DNA of 64,000 nucleotides, from the NCBI GenBank assembly GCA_030388725.1, contig CP128857.1:3286001-3350000 (forward strand), read 5' to 3'. Under the pieces are notes generated by a model that saw only the letters and a list, made by a program, of their open reading frames with translations, did not search any database and had not been told where the DNA came from. Of the stretch, positions 36,726 to 45,622 are shown piece by piece. Source of the DNA: Prodigiosinella aquatilis (lineage in GTDB: Bacteria; Pseudomonadota; Gammaproteobacteria; Enterobacterales; Enterobacteriaceae). A program made the position numbers and the translations under genes. Position 1 is the first letter of the stretch, and every line of letters begins with the position of its first letter.

Positions 36726-36746
36726 TATCAAAACATTGTTTCATTA
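36726..36746 (+). promoter_or_regulatory. Candidate KdgR operator upstream of outB
   Basis: The 21 bases contain AAAACATTGTTTCATT. Against the KdgR consensus from soft-rot bacteria (AAATGAAACA-N-TGTTTCATTT) 15 of 20 positions match, including the entire right arm except its last base. KdgR represses pectinase and out genes until pectin breakdown products appear. It lies about 150 bases before the outB start. Confidence 0.65.
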
Positions 36747-36895
36747 AAACATATTGATATGTTTTTTTTGCGACAAAGCTCAAATTTTTACCGGTATTAA
36801 TTACTAAGATAACAGTTTTTTGTCGAAATGAAGTTCAGGTCACATAAATGGCGTAAGAGACTTTTTAACACTTCCCATTTTATTAAAAATAAGGC

Positions 36896-37531
36896 ATGAA
36901 ATGCTGCTTGCTCCTGCTGTTCTTGCCGTTTGCTTGGGATGAGCATCACATTGAGATAACGTTTGAGGTAGATGTGGATAACACACCGGAAGTCAAGTCA
37001 TCAGCCACGGACGCTACTGCGGGTTATCGTATTCCCGGCTACCTGCTGGCAATTTACGCCACGCTGCTGATTTCTCTCGGATGGCTAAGTCATCAACGTT
37101 GGACGGAAATGGAAAATCCTACGCTGATAGTTCCCACCACCGCTATTGCCACGTCCATTCTGCCACACACTGTTCAGGCTCAAAACACAACCAGCCGTCT
37201 GGTGGGAAACCTGACCGCCGCTCAAACACAGAGTAAAAAAAACAGACTCCCGGTAAAGCACACCATCAATAATAGTGCGCTGAATACAGTGGAACCGGGG
37301 GAATTACCGCCGTTAATCTATAGCGCGCATGTCTATACCTCTGGACAGAAACAGCGCAGCATTACTCTTAATCGGCAGCTTTATCATGAGGGAGACAGCC
37401 CGATAAAGGGATTAATTATTGAGCGAATTGAGCAGGAGGTCACCGTATTCAGCTTCAACGGTGAACCCTTTATCCTTGATGCACTAGAGGATTGGCCGGG
37501 AGGAAAGCCGGCAGCACCTCCCGCCGAATGA
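36896..37531 (+). CDS. outB: Type II secretion accessory protein OutB
   Basis: GspB-family protein, 211 aa: short cytoplasmic N-terminus, one membrane span at about 50-66 (LLAIYATLLISLGWLS), a Thr/Gln-rich linker and a periplasmic GspB domain (about 135-205; ELPPLIYSAHVYTSG, ITLNRQLYHEGDSP, FSFNGEPFIL). In Dickeya OutB binds OutD and assists secretin assembly. The start is uncertain: the ATG has AAGG only one base upstream, too close for a normal ribosome binding site. It converges on outS with a 5-base gap. Confidence 0.88.
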   Translation: MKCCLLLLFLPFAWDEHHIEITFEVDVDNTPEVKSSATDATAGYRIPGYLLAIYATLLISLGWLSHQRWTEMENPTLIVPTTAIATSILPHTVQAQNTTSRLVGNLTAAQTQSKKNRLPVKHTINNSALNTVEPGELPPLIYSAHVYTSGQKQRSITLNRQLYHEGDSPIKGLIIERIEQEVTVFSFNGEPFILDALEDWPGGKPAAPPAE

Positions 37532-37536
37532 CAATG

Positions 37537-37938
37537 TCACTTGTTACTGCGCATAGCCTCAATAAATGGTTCTAGCGAACGATTAAAAGCGGAGCACTGC
37601 GTTGCTTTCAATGTGCCATCTTTTAATAACCCTTGATACAGATTCGCGCTGAGTTGCGATAATGCCTGGTAGTGACTGGTGTCCCACCCTTTCTGTTTCG
37701 CCAACTGTAACGCCGTTTTCTGCATAGTATTATTATCTGGCAAATCACTGCGATTACATTGCAGCTTCAGATAATTGCCAGCTGCAATTAACGAGGCAAG
37801 TTGATTAATCTGCTCATTAACCGGTATGTTCACTGCCTGATGACCAGAAGCCGGTTTCACCGGCGCAGAATGTTGGCACCCTACGACACTGAGACAAAAT
37901 ATACTGATAAACAAGATTTTCAATGGCGATAAGCGCAT
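37537..37938 (-). CDS. outS: Secretin pilotin lipoprotein OutS
   Basis: Outer-membrane lipoprotein of 133 aa that carries OutD to the outer membrane by binding its S domain. The lipobox SVVGC puts the lipidated Cys at residue 21. The mature part is helical and contains two further cysteines (LKLQCNRSDLP and LKATQCSAFNRS) that can form the disulfide known in the OutS/PulS family. It is downstream of alaC on the same strand and converges on outB. Confidence 0.9.
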   Translation of the reverse strand: MRLSPLKILFISIFCLSVVGCQHSAPVKPASGHQAVNIPVNEQINQLASLIAAGNYLKLQCNRSDLPDNNTMQKTALQLAKQKGWDTSHYQALSQLSANLYQGLLKDGTLKATQCSAFNRSLEPFIEAMRSNK

Positions 37939-38084
37939 GACATGACTCGTCTTATTGGTTAAGTTCCATCTATTAGGGCTGATAGAAAAACATTATCACT
38001 TTACCGCTACAAGTAACGGTAAAGCACATCGTGATCAAACTATCAGAAAAATTTCTCTGCCGGCAAAAAAGGCTGTCGCACCAC

Positions 38085-39320
38085 TTAATCAACCTTGGCA
38101 GCACCTGAACGAAGCGCTGGCAACAAACCGTCCGCCCGGAACATAGCCTTGATGCCCCTGACTGCCTGGCGAATACGATCCTGATTCTCTATTAATGCAA
38201 AGCGTACATGCGTATCGCCATAATCGCCAAAACCGATCCCCGGAGACACACAGACTTTCGCTTCAGAAAGCAGACGCTTGGCAAACTCCAACGATCCCAG
38301 GTGAGCATAGGCATCCGGTATTTTTGCCCACACATACATGGCAGCCTTGGGTTCATCGACCATCCATCCAGCTTCATGCAGACCACGCACCAACACGTTA
38401 CGACGTTGCCGATATTGTTCGGCAATATCACGCACACACTGTTGGTCCCCTTCCAATGCTGCAATAGCAGCTACCTGCAATGGTGTAAAAGTACCATAAT
38501 CGTGATAGCTCTTAATACGAGCCAACGCGTTGACCAGTTCGGCATTCCCCACCATAAAGCCGATTCGCCAGCCAGCCATGTTGTAACTTTTGGATAGCGT
38601 GAAAAATTCAACCGCAATCTCTTTCGCACCCGGCACCTGCATAATGGACGGGGCCGTCCAGCCATCATAGACGATATCTGCATAGGCCAGATCATGGACT
38701 ACCAATACATCATATTGCCTGGCCAGCGCCACCACCCGCTCAAAGAAATCCAGCTCAACACATTGCGCGGTCGGGTTTGATGGAAACCCCAAAATCATCA
38801 TCTTGGGTTTGGGGATGCTTTCGCGGATTGCCCGCTCCAGTTCATTAAAGAAGTCCACACCTTCCACCAATGGTACAGAGCGGACCTGAGCACCGGCGAT
38901 AACCGCACCATAGATATGAATGGGGTAGCTGGGATTGGGCACCAATACCGTGTCGCCATGATCGAGTGTGGCCAACATCAAGTGCGCCAGCCCTTCTTTC
39001 GAGCCGATGGTCACGATCGCTTCACTTTCCGAATCAATGTCAACCTGATAACGATCGGCATACCAGCGAGAGATGGCACGGCGCAACCGCGGAATGCCGC
39101 GGGATGTGGAATAACCGTGGGTATCCTCACGCTGCGCTACGGTACAAAGTTTTTCTACAATATGGGGTGGCGTCGGGCCGTCCGGATTACCCATACTGAA
39201 ATCAATAATATCCTCGCCACGGCGACGCGCAGCCATTTTTAATTCGGCAGTGATATTAAATACGTAAGGGGGAAGACGATCGATACGAGTAAAACGACGC
39301 GGAGAATTGAAATCAGCCAT
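38085..39320 (-). CDS. alaC: Glutamate-pyruvate aminotransferase AlaC
   Basis: PLP-dependent class I aminotransferase that makes alanine from pyruvate and glutamate. The family N-terminus MADFNSPRRFTRIDRLPPYV fixes the start at 39320 (411 aa, the usual size); the frame is open 24 codons further upstream, but those residues are atypical. PLP-binding motifs are NPSYP (with the Asn/Asp region VVHDLAYADI) and the Schiff-base Lys in TLSKSYNMAGWRIG. It is transcribed towards outS. Confidence 0.94.
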   Translation of the reverse strand: MADFNSPRRFTRIDRLPPYVFNITAELKMAARRRGEDIIDFSMGNPDGPTPPHIVEKLCTVAQREDTHGYSTSRGIPRLRRAISRWYADRYQVDIDSESEAIVTIGSKEGLAHLMLATLDHGDTVLVPNPSYPIHIYGAVIAGAQVRSVPLVEGVDFFNELERAIRESIPKPKMMILGFPSNPTAQCVELDFFERVVALARQYDVLVVHDLAYADIVYDGWTAPSIMQVPGAKEIAVEFFTLSKSYNMAGWRIGFMVGNAELVNALARIKSYHDYGTFTPLQVAAIAALEGDQQCVRDIAEQYRQRRNVLVRGLHEAGWMVDEPKAAMYVWAKIPDAYAHLGSLEFAKRLLSEAKVCVSPGIGFGDYGDTHVRFALIENQDRIRQAVRGIKAMFRADGLLPALRSGAAKVD

Positions 39321-39699
39321 AAGATCCTCGAAGTAACGTGAGCGCCCGGACCGTCCGAGCGACGCTGTAGCCCATTCAGGGCTGTCACTCAAACTATCTC
39401 AGATTACGCAGTCTGTCGATATCACTACCAACAAATTTTTATCTAAATCTCAGCTTTGGCGAAACTTTATTCTGCAAAATAACCTTTGGCAAAGATGCAA
39501 AGAATAATGTGTTGTATATCCATTTTTACAAAATGGTTAATAGGATAGTTGCCCCATATAAGCGATTGGTTGAGTCAAATTATCAGGGTAATGCTGTGCG
39601 TTGCAGAATATTGAGCCGTCTCTTGCCCTGCATCATATTCAACACCATGAACAACGTGGATATTATCCAAAGTCTGTATGGTCATTCAGATTGTGTGCG
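39321..39699. other. Intergenic region upstream of alaC
   Basis: About 380 bases. The alaC promoter should be within the first 150 bases. The remainder may include decayed 5' sequence of the acetyltransferase remnant that follows. Nothing else was recognised. Confidence 0.4.
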
Positions 39700-40068
39700 A
39701 TATTAGGGTGGATAAACTGGTCACCTTTGATGAAACGTACCTTATGTAGTACCGAGGCAATATATCTTTTGCTGTCTTATACGCTGGAAACGTTGCAATA
39801 CCGGCGATGCGGGTGGAAATGTGACAGTCTGCATCAGAGTGCGATTAATGCAGCAGAACGTCTGGGATTCAAATATGAAGGTCCCCTCAGACAGACGCAG
39901 GTCTCCAAGGGGCATAGTCGTGACGTCCGCTGGTATTCGATCATTGATGACGAGTGGCCAGGGATCCGTCAGGCTATGCAACTTTGGCTAAACCCGGCTA
40001 ACATGGACGAAATGGGTAAGCAAAAACAAAGTCTGGCTAAGTTTATGCCTCCGACAGGAGAGCGTTAA
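39700..40068 (+). pseudogene. GNAT acetyltransferase remnant (C-terminal part)
   Basis: The frame reads GWINWSPLMKRT, then STEAIYLLLSYTLETLQYRR and AAERLGFKYEG, as in RimJ/RimL-like GNAT proteins of about 210-230 aa. Only the C-terminal 110-120 residues are in frame. Upstream sequence has lost the N-terminal half, including a start codon with a ribosome binding site. The end of the frame (KFMPPTGER) is intact. Confidence 0.75.
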
Positions 40069-41094
40069 TCATTTTCTATAATGGTTACTCCTGAGCGAAC
40101 AGGTTAAACACTGGATTGCGATTACCCAGCGTGGGCAGTTCAGTTTTTATAAGATGAAGAACCTCTGGATAGTGGGTTCTTCAATCTGAAAAATTTGATT
40201 TTTCATTTTATATAAGAATAGATCATAAGAAATGATTGACTATCATCATTAAATTCATTGAAAAAAATAGACGCATCAGATCGAATAACGGGGAAAATAC
40301 GCCTAACGAGTGGCGACGAGGAAGAAAGAGTTAACTCAGTAATAGATCATCGTTTGGCTGAATTAACCATGAATCGTATGTATAAAAAAAACACCGACTC
40401 CATCTGGTTATATGTCAAATGGTTTTATTTCATAAGATTGTTTAAATTAACGTTAATTCAGTAAATTCCATAATGCTCATGGCAATGAACACACCTCATT
40501 CTGTTATTTTCGAGATAACCCTATTGCTGCATCAACAAGTAGAAAAGGTAAAGTACGGATAAAGAGCAAGGCGCATTGAGAGTGTGTAATGTGGTTATTA
40601 CATTACCTTTATATCATTACTTATCTTATCTGTATCCTTGAATAGACCCGAGTTTCCTCAATCTCAGACAATCACTGTCTGGCTGATATCAATTAACAAA
40701 CTTGAAACAATATCAGGCATGCTTTATTTTAGGGCCCAATAATAAATCAACGCACCAAAATGATGCATTTAACCACAAAACTAAAAATATTAAAACTACT
40801 TAAAAATCAATTGGATAACAATAATCATATTTCATTATAAATCCTCTTTTTTATAAAAAACCGCAAAAAACAGATAAAATTAATTTATACAGCATAATAA
40901 TCTTTTTAATTTTAACTAATTAGATTTAAAAACCATAAAAATACCATAACATGATTTTATGAATTAGATAAACAAGATGTATTGACATAAACAACTACAT
41001 ATATTATCAATTACACAATCTTTTTATACCCCAATAAAATCACCATCTGACCATGTTTCACTTATTCGCCCTATAACGTTTATGAGGAAAAAGA
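40069..41094. other. AT-rich 1-kb region upstream of the D-glutamate operon
   Basis: Very AT-rich, particularly 40770-41040. One open frame (40258-40464) has no ribosome binding site or family features. The dgcN promoter should lie near the end. Otherwise I see no gene, repeat or RNA. Confidence 0.45.
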
Positions 41095-42096
41095 ATGGAT
41101 ATTAAAAAGCCCTACTTGTTATTTCTTGGTGATGCCCACGATCAATTAGCCGCAAAAGTGGCTATCGGTATTAAACAATGGCATCCGGAATATTGTGTCG
41201 GGCAATATCGCATGCCAGGTTGCCATGCTGATTGTGGATTGCCGGACGTCGATATTCACGCCGCACGAGCGGCCGGGGCACAAACGCTGGTCATTGGTGT
41301 GGCTAACCGGGGCGGCATTATTTCGGAACAATGGATTACCGTACTAAGTGAAGCATTGGAAGCCGGAATGGATTTAGCGGCCGGATTGCACAATAAGTTG
41401 GCCGATGTACCGGCATTAAGTGAACTGGCGACCAAACTCGGTCGTTCACTGTCTGATGTCCGCCATCCTACCGAGTCCTATCCTGTAGCCAACGGACGTA
41501 AACGTTCAGGGAAGCGATTGCTACCGGTCGGTACCGACTGTTCCTGTGGAAAAATGTATACCGCGCTGGCTATCGAAAAAGAGATTCTCGCCCGTGGTGG
41601 TAAAGCCACATTCAGAGCAACAGGACAAACCGGTATTCTTATCAGCGGTGCGGGTATCAGCATTGACGCGGTAGTTTCCGATTTCATCGCCGGTGCAGTA
41701 GAAACCCTCACACCGGCAAACGATGCCGACCATTGGGATGTTATCGAAGGGCAAGGTTCTCTGTTCCACCCTTCTTTTGCGGGCGTTACCACCGGTATCA
41801 TCCATGGGGCTCAGCCTGATGCACTGGTACTTTGTCATGAACCAACCCGCAAAACCATGCGCGGCGTCGATTACCCGATCCCCGATTTGGCTGACTGTAT
41901 GGCATTGAACCTTGCCATGGCCCGATTAACCAACCCTGATTGCCGATTTGTCGGTATCTCGGTCAATACGGCGGCACTTAGCGACGAGGAAGCCATACTG
42001 TTAATGACCAATATCGAAAACAAACTGGGACTTCCCACGGTGGATCCTTTCCGTCAAGGCGTTGGGCGCATAGTGGACCAATTGGCAACAATATGA
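41095..42096 (+). CDS. dgcN: D-glutamate N-acetyltransferase DgcN
   Basis: DUF1611-family protein, 333 aa. Members characterised as DgcN acetylate D-glutamate with acetyl-CoA, the first step of a D-glutamate catabolic route. It has the N-terminal Rossmann-like domain and a P-loop-like domain (LLPVGTDCSCGKMYTALAIE, where the Lys is in a GxxCSCGK loop), then FRATGQTGILISGAG and DVIEGQGSLFHPSFAGVT, typical of the family. GAGGAA lies just before the ATG. It overlaps dgcA by 4 bases. Confidence 0.88.
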   Translation: MDIKKPYLLFLGDAHDQLAAKVAIGIKQWHPEYCVGQYRMPGCHADCGLPDVDIHAARAAGAQTLVIGVANRGGIISEQWITVLSEALEAGMDLAAGLHNKLADVPALSELATKLGRSLSDVRHPTESYPVANGRKRSGKRLLPVGTDCSCGKMYTALAIEKEILARGGKATFRATGQTGILISGAGISIDAVVSDFIAGAVETLTPANDADHWDVIEGQGSLFHPSFAGVTTGIIHGAQPDALVLCHEPTRKTMRGVDYPIPDLADCMALNLAMARLTNPDCRFVGISVNTAALSDEEAILLMTNIENKLGLPTVDPFRQGVGRIVDQLATI

Positions 42097-43073
42097 AATC
42101 AATAGAATTCTTTCATGAGAGCTGGCCACTGCGTCATGTCTTTACCATTTCGCGTGGCAGTAAAAAGCAGGCTGATGTCGTGACGGTAGCCCTGCATTCC
42201 GGCGACCTGACCGGATATGGTGAGTGCGTTCCTTATGCTCGATACGGTGAATCAATAGAAAGTGTAGTGGAACAACTCGCCTCACTCACCAGCGATTTGC
42301 ACAATGATATGGACAGGGAAACATTGCAAACCCGGCTTCCGGCAGGTGCAGCCCGCAACGCACTCGACTGTGCATTCTGGGATATGGAATGTAAACAGCA
42401 CCAACAACGGATCTGGCAACGATTGAACTATCCTGATCTCACCACGTTGGAAACGGCTTATACTTTGTCGTTGGATACACCGGAGCATATGTATCGGGCT
42501 GCGCAACAGCATGCCCATCGTCCATTACTGAAACTGAAACTGGCTGATAAAGACGATCTGGCGCGCGTCTCCGCCGTACGTAAAGGCGCCCCCCTCGCCC
42601 GACTGATCGTCGACGCGAATGAAGGCTGGGACGCCACACTGTATACCTTACTGGTCCCTGAATTGGCACAGCTCGGCGTCACCATGATCGAACAACCGCT
42701 TCCCGCTGGAAAAGATGCCATTCTGGCGACATTGCCTCATCCGATACCTATCTGTGCCGATGAATCGTGCCATGACAGTCAGTCATTGGACAAGCTGCTG
42801 GATTGTTATGACATGATAAACATTAAGTTGGATAAAACCGGTGGCCTGACTGAAGCGCTTCGCTTACGCGCGCTTGCCCTGAATAAAGGGATGCAGATCA
42901 TGGTTGGCTGTATGGTCAGCACGTCACTTTCCATAGCCCCGGCATTTATGGTGGCACAAGGGGCAAGTGTGGTTGATCTCGATGGCCCGTTGTTACTACA
43001 ACGCGATCGTGACGCAGGTCTGCAATATAACGGCAGCACCATGTTGCCGCCGCAAGCTGCCTTATGGGGATAA
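42093..43073 (+). CDS. dgcA: N-acetyl-D-glutamate racemase DgcA (enolase superfamily)
   Basis: Muconate-lactonising/epimerase-type enolase-superfamily enzyme, 326 aa, that interconverts N-acetyl-D- and N-acetyl-L-glutamate when paired with DgcN. The catalytic Lys is in LLKLKLADKDD, the metal ligands are in LIVDANEGWD, MIEQPLP and CADESCHD, and the second Lys is in INIKLDKTGGLTEA. Close relatives are L-Ala-D/L-Glu epimerases, so that activity is the alternative; the coupling to dgcN favours the DgcA role. Confidence 0.85.
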   Translation: MKSIEFFHESWPLRHVFTISRGSKKQADVVTVALHSGDLTGYGECVPYARYGESIESVVEQLASLTSDLHNDMDRETLQTRLPAGAARNALDCAFWDMECKQHQQRIWQRLNYPDLTTLETAYTLSLDTPEHMYRAAQQHAHRPLLKLKLADKDDLARVSAVRKGAPLARLIVDANEGWDATLYTLLVPELAQLGVTMIEQPLPAGKDAILATLPHPIPICADESCHDSQSLDKLLDCYDMINIKLDKTGGLTEALRLRALALNKGMQIMVGCMVSTSLSIAPAFMVAQGASVVDLDGPLLLQRDRDAGLQYNGSTMLPPQAALWG

Positions 43074-43114
43074 CGCACACCGTCGTGCATTGAATAATGA
43101 TCAGGAGTGTTGTG

Positions 43115-43975
43115 ATGCAACGTATTGTTTATGTTGATGGGAAGTTTGTCGAAGAACAGAATGCCACAGTATCCATCTTTGACCGCGGCTTTCTCTTCGC
43201 TGATGCCGTTTACGAGGTAACCTCGGTAATTCATGGAAAACTGGCGGAGTTCGACGGCCACATGGCGCGTTTGCAGCGCTCCTGCCATGAGCTGTCACTA
43301 CCTTTGCCGATGTCGGTTGACGAGTTGAGAAATATCCACCGAACCTTGATCGAAAAAAATCAGTTGCAAGAAGGTGGTATCTATTTGCAACTCAGTCGGG
43401 GTAATGCAGGTGATCGTGATTTTCACTTCCCGCCTGCCGATGTGAAACCTACGCTGGTGCTGTTTACCCAGGCCCGCGCCATATTCGACAATCCCAAGGC
43501 CGAAAGTGGCCTGCATGTGGTGACCAGTCCTGATATTCGCTGGCATCGCCGTGATATAAAAACGGTGAGCCTGCTGGCGGCCTGCCTGGCAAAAGAGTAT
43601 GCCCACTCCCGGCATGCGGATGACGCCTTCATGGTTGAGAATGGTTTCATTACCGAAGGCAGCTCTTGCAACTGCTACATCGTTCTGGCCGATAAAACCA
43701 TCGTCACCCGCCCGCTCAGTAACGATATTCTGCATGGCATTACCCGCCAGTCACTGTTGAAACTGGTCGAGCAGGATCACCTCAGTCTGGAAGAACGGTG
43801 TTTCACGCCAGAAGAGGCTTACCATGCCAGTGAAATCTTCATCAGTTCCGCGACCACATTTGTGCTGCCGGTTGTCAGCCTGGACGACAAAATCATTGGT
43901 GACGGAAAACCTGGACCAATAACCCGTCGGTTACGAGAAATTTATATTGAGATGGTGCTCAAGCAAGTGAAGTAA
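43115..43975 (+). CDS. D-amino acid aminotransferase
   Basis: PLP fold-type IV transaminase, 286 aa, like Bacillus D-alanine transaminase, exchanging amino groups between D-amino acids and 2-oxo acids. The N-terminal VDGKFVEEQNATVSIFDRGF and the Schiff-base Lys in RRDIKTVSLLAACLAKEYA are typical, as is VENGFITEGSSCN. I chose the ATG at 43115, with AGGAG nine bases upstream, over the ATG at 43097. It is third in the operon with dgcN and dgcA, 41 bases downstream, and could generate or consume the D-glutamate handled by them. Confidence 0.87.
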   Translation: MQRIVYVDGKFVEEQNATVSIFDRGFLFADAVYEVTSVIHGKLAEFDGHMARLQRSCHELSLPLPMSVDELRNIHRTLIEKNQLQEGGIYLQLSRGNAGDRDFHFPPADVKPTLVLFTQARAIFDNPKAESGLHVVTSPDIRWHRRDIKTVSLLAACLAKEYAHSRHADDAFMVENGFITEGSSCNCYIVLADKTIVTRPLSNDILHGITRQSLLKLVEQDHLSLEERCFTPEEAYHASEIFISSATTFVLPVVSLDDKIIGDGKPGPITRRLREIYIEMVLKQVK

Positions 43976-43986
43976 CGCTGCTTAAC

Positions 43987-44011
43987 CGCCATCTGTAGCA
44001 CAAAGATGGCG
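43987..44011 (+). terminator. Hairpin after the D-glutamate operon
   Basis: CGCCATCT (43987-43994) pairs perfectly with AGATGGCG (44004-44011) around a 9-base loop, 12 bases after the aminotransferase stop. It is not followed by a T run, so termination may be weak or factor-dependent. Confidence 0.55.
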
Positions 44012-44094
44012 ACGCCTTATCAGTAATTATCCCCTTCGCCGGTGACGTATTTGTTCAGGGATTGGCCGTATGGTCTGAATCACGCTCCAATACA

Positions 44095-44122
44095 TTGACT
44101 CACCGGGACGGGTGGGTATAAT
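44095..44122 (+). promoter_or_regulatory. tRNA-Arg(UCU) promoter
   Basis: TTGACT and a perfect TATAAT are 16 bases apart, followed by a GC-rich discriminator (CCAGCCCA) as in stable-RNA promoters. The predicted start is about 47 bases before the tRNA. Confidence 0.85.
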
Positions 44123-44175
44123 CCAGCCCACTGTTATCTATTTAACAATTGTATATTCAACAGTATCCGCGTAAA

Positions 44176-44252
44176 GCGCCCTTAGCTCAGTTGGATAGAG
44201 CAACGGCCTTCTAAGCCGTAGGTCACTGGTTCGAATCCAGTAGGGCGTACCA
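44176..44252 (+). tRNA. argU: tRNA-Arg, anticodon UCU
   Basis: A 77-base cloverleaf with encoded CCA. The anticodon arm ACGGC-CTTCTAA-GCCGT carries TCT, and the T arm has GGTTCGAATCC. The 5' half is almost identical to E. coli argU, which decodes AGA. The 3' end is a known integration site in enterobacteria; here it is followed by degraded gene fragments but no integrase. Confidence 0.97.
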
Positions 44253-44355
44253 TATTCTCTTCTATTCTGTTCTCCTTAAGCCTACTTTTTATTTACAATT
44301 CAGCATATAACACTTTTACAATCGCGCCAGCCTCATCATAGCTCTTTCAAATTCT

Positions 44356-44492
44356 CTACCGAAACAACCCCGGCATCGTCGCCAGAACTTTCATGGCCTC
44401 CCGATGTTCTTCTTCGGAATTGGCCGCACAGGCATCCTCGACCACCATGATGGTGTAATCACGGCCATGAGCATCACGTGCAGTCGATTTAC
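44356..44492 (-). pseudogene. Isochorismatase-family hydrolase, 3' fragment
   Basis: The last 45 codons of a cysteine hydrolase: STARDAHGRDYTIMVVEDAC, then the usual helix EEHREAMKVL and stop. The conserved CVESTARDA-type active-site region is cut just before its Cys. No upstream part is found. Confidence 0.8.
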
Positions 44493-44690
44493 GTTTGTGG
44501 GTTGCATTAGACCGTCTGCTTAACGAAACCACTCTCCTTCAGTCGGCGAAGGAACGCCGTGAGAAAGGACGGCGGCTTGGCTATAAAGAAGCAACCGTCC
44601 TACCTGAAACGAGAGTGCATAGATGCGATAATTCATTGTTTTAAAATATCTTCTTTTTAAAAAACGGTGTCCGTTTTCCCCGGATAAACG

Positions 44691-45331
44691 CTAAGCATGC
44701 ATCAATCGTGTCGAGTTGCTGTTGAGCTCAATCCCGCCGTTCTCGCCGACGATAACGGTCCCGCCGAGATTGATCACTCGCCGACCGATGCCGCAGTTGG
44801 GCTCAAGGGCGAACACCATTCCAGCTTCGAGTACCCGGTCGGTGCCCATCGACGAAAATGGCAGCACTTTGCCATAACGAGCCATCTCAGGCAGGTCGGC
44901 GATACGCTCGCCCGCGCCGATCATGTTATATGGTGTCAGCGAATGAATGAGGGGATGAACTTGCCAACAAGCCAGATCGCGCATCGGCGAACGCATCGCT
45001 TCGACGACCTCGGAAAAGACAGTACCAGCCTTGAGTGCCTTTACGCCCGCCTCATAGGAAGCCCTCGCCAATGCGGCGGCATCGTAAAAGTCAGAATGAA
45101 TATTACCTACGGCGATCGCCGGCTGGTGTTGGGTTTCGAGCATGCCGAACGATGAAAAAACCTCAGACAAAATGATATCGCCATCCCTGATGGTGCGCGG
45201 CATCTCCGGTCGATAGAGCCATACTGGCTGACCCCATCCGACGAATTCCGGGCCGGAGCCGAGCAGAATCTGACCGCAATACCCGATATTGCGAGCTGCC
45301 GTTTCGAGCGTGGCATCTCGCGCGGCGAGTT
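44691..45331 (-). pseudogene. M24 metallopeptidase (Xaa-Pro peptidase/creatinase type), 5'-truncated
   Basis: About 213 codons of an M24 pita-bread domain: the metal-binding Glu/His region GMVFALEPNCGIG is present near the C-terminus, as is LSEVFSSFGMLETQHQPAIAVG. In frame upstream of the Met at 45203 the homology continues (TLETAARNIGYCGQILLGSG) to a stop near 45332, with no start codon, so the N-terminal half is missing. The fragment abuts an oppositely oriented TetR fragment. Confidence 0.75.
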
Positions 45332-45542
45332 AGTGCCATCTCCCTTGAGCACCACACCGGAAGTACTTATTGGTCCTATGGTTATGGCAATCATCTGGCA
45401 TATGATCTTCGATCGTTTAAATCCGATTGCGCCGGCGCAATTTCTGGAGGCCCATCTCTATATGCTGAAACAGGCTCTGGCTACGAACCACGACCAAGAG
45501 ACTACGTCGTCGATTTCGTCCAGCGAAAACATACAGAGTTAA
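45309..45542 (+). pseudogene. TetR-family regulator, 3' fragment
   Basis: The frame reads RGISRGELV, then STTPEVLIGPMVMAIIWHMI and FLEAHLYMLKQAL, the pattern of the C-terminal ligand/dimer domain of TetR regulators (position after an arginine-rich helix, then PE-LL-GP). The helix-turn-helix half is absent. A GTG at 45333 opens the frame, but the homology begins upstream of it, at the junction with the M24 fragment. Confidence 0.55.
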
Positions 45543-45622
45543 ATGAAATTGCCAATCCTCGCCATCTACCTGGGTGGCCCCACGACAAGGTTCTATTGAA
45601 TAGCAACAGCAGGGAGACTGAT

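Larger units (their letters stand above)
35557..36895. other. Long outC-outB divergent intergenic region
   Basis: About 1.3 kb of AT-rich DNA without a credible gene. It holds a full ERIC repeat (35844-35970), a fragment of a second one (from 36319) and a KdgR-type operator (36726-36746). The out operon promoter must lie before 35556; a partial KdgR-like half site, AATGAAAC, is at 35751-35758. Dickeya has a small gene called outT near outC, but no frame here looks like a real gene. Confidence 0.5.

Noticed and set aside
40258..40464. 68-codon frame in the AT-rich region before dgcN
   Set aside because: No ribosome binding site and a composition expected for AT-rich noncoding DNA.
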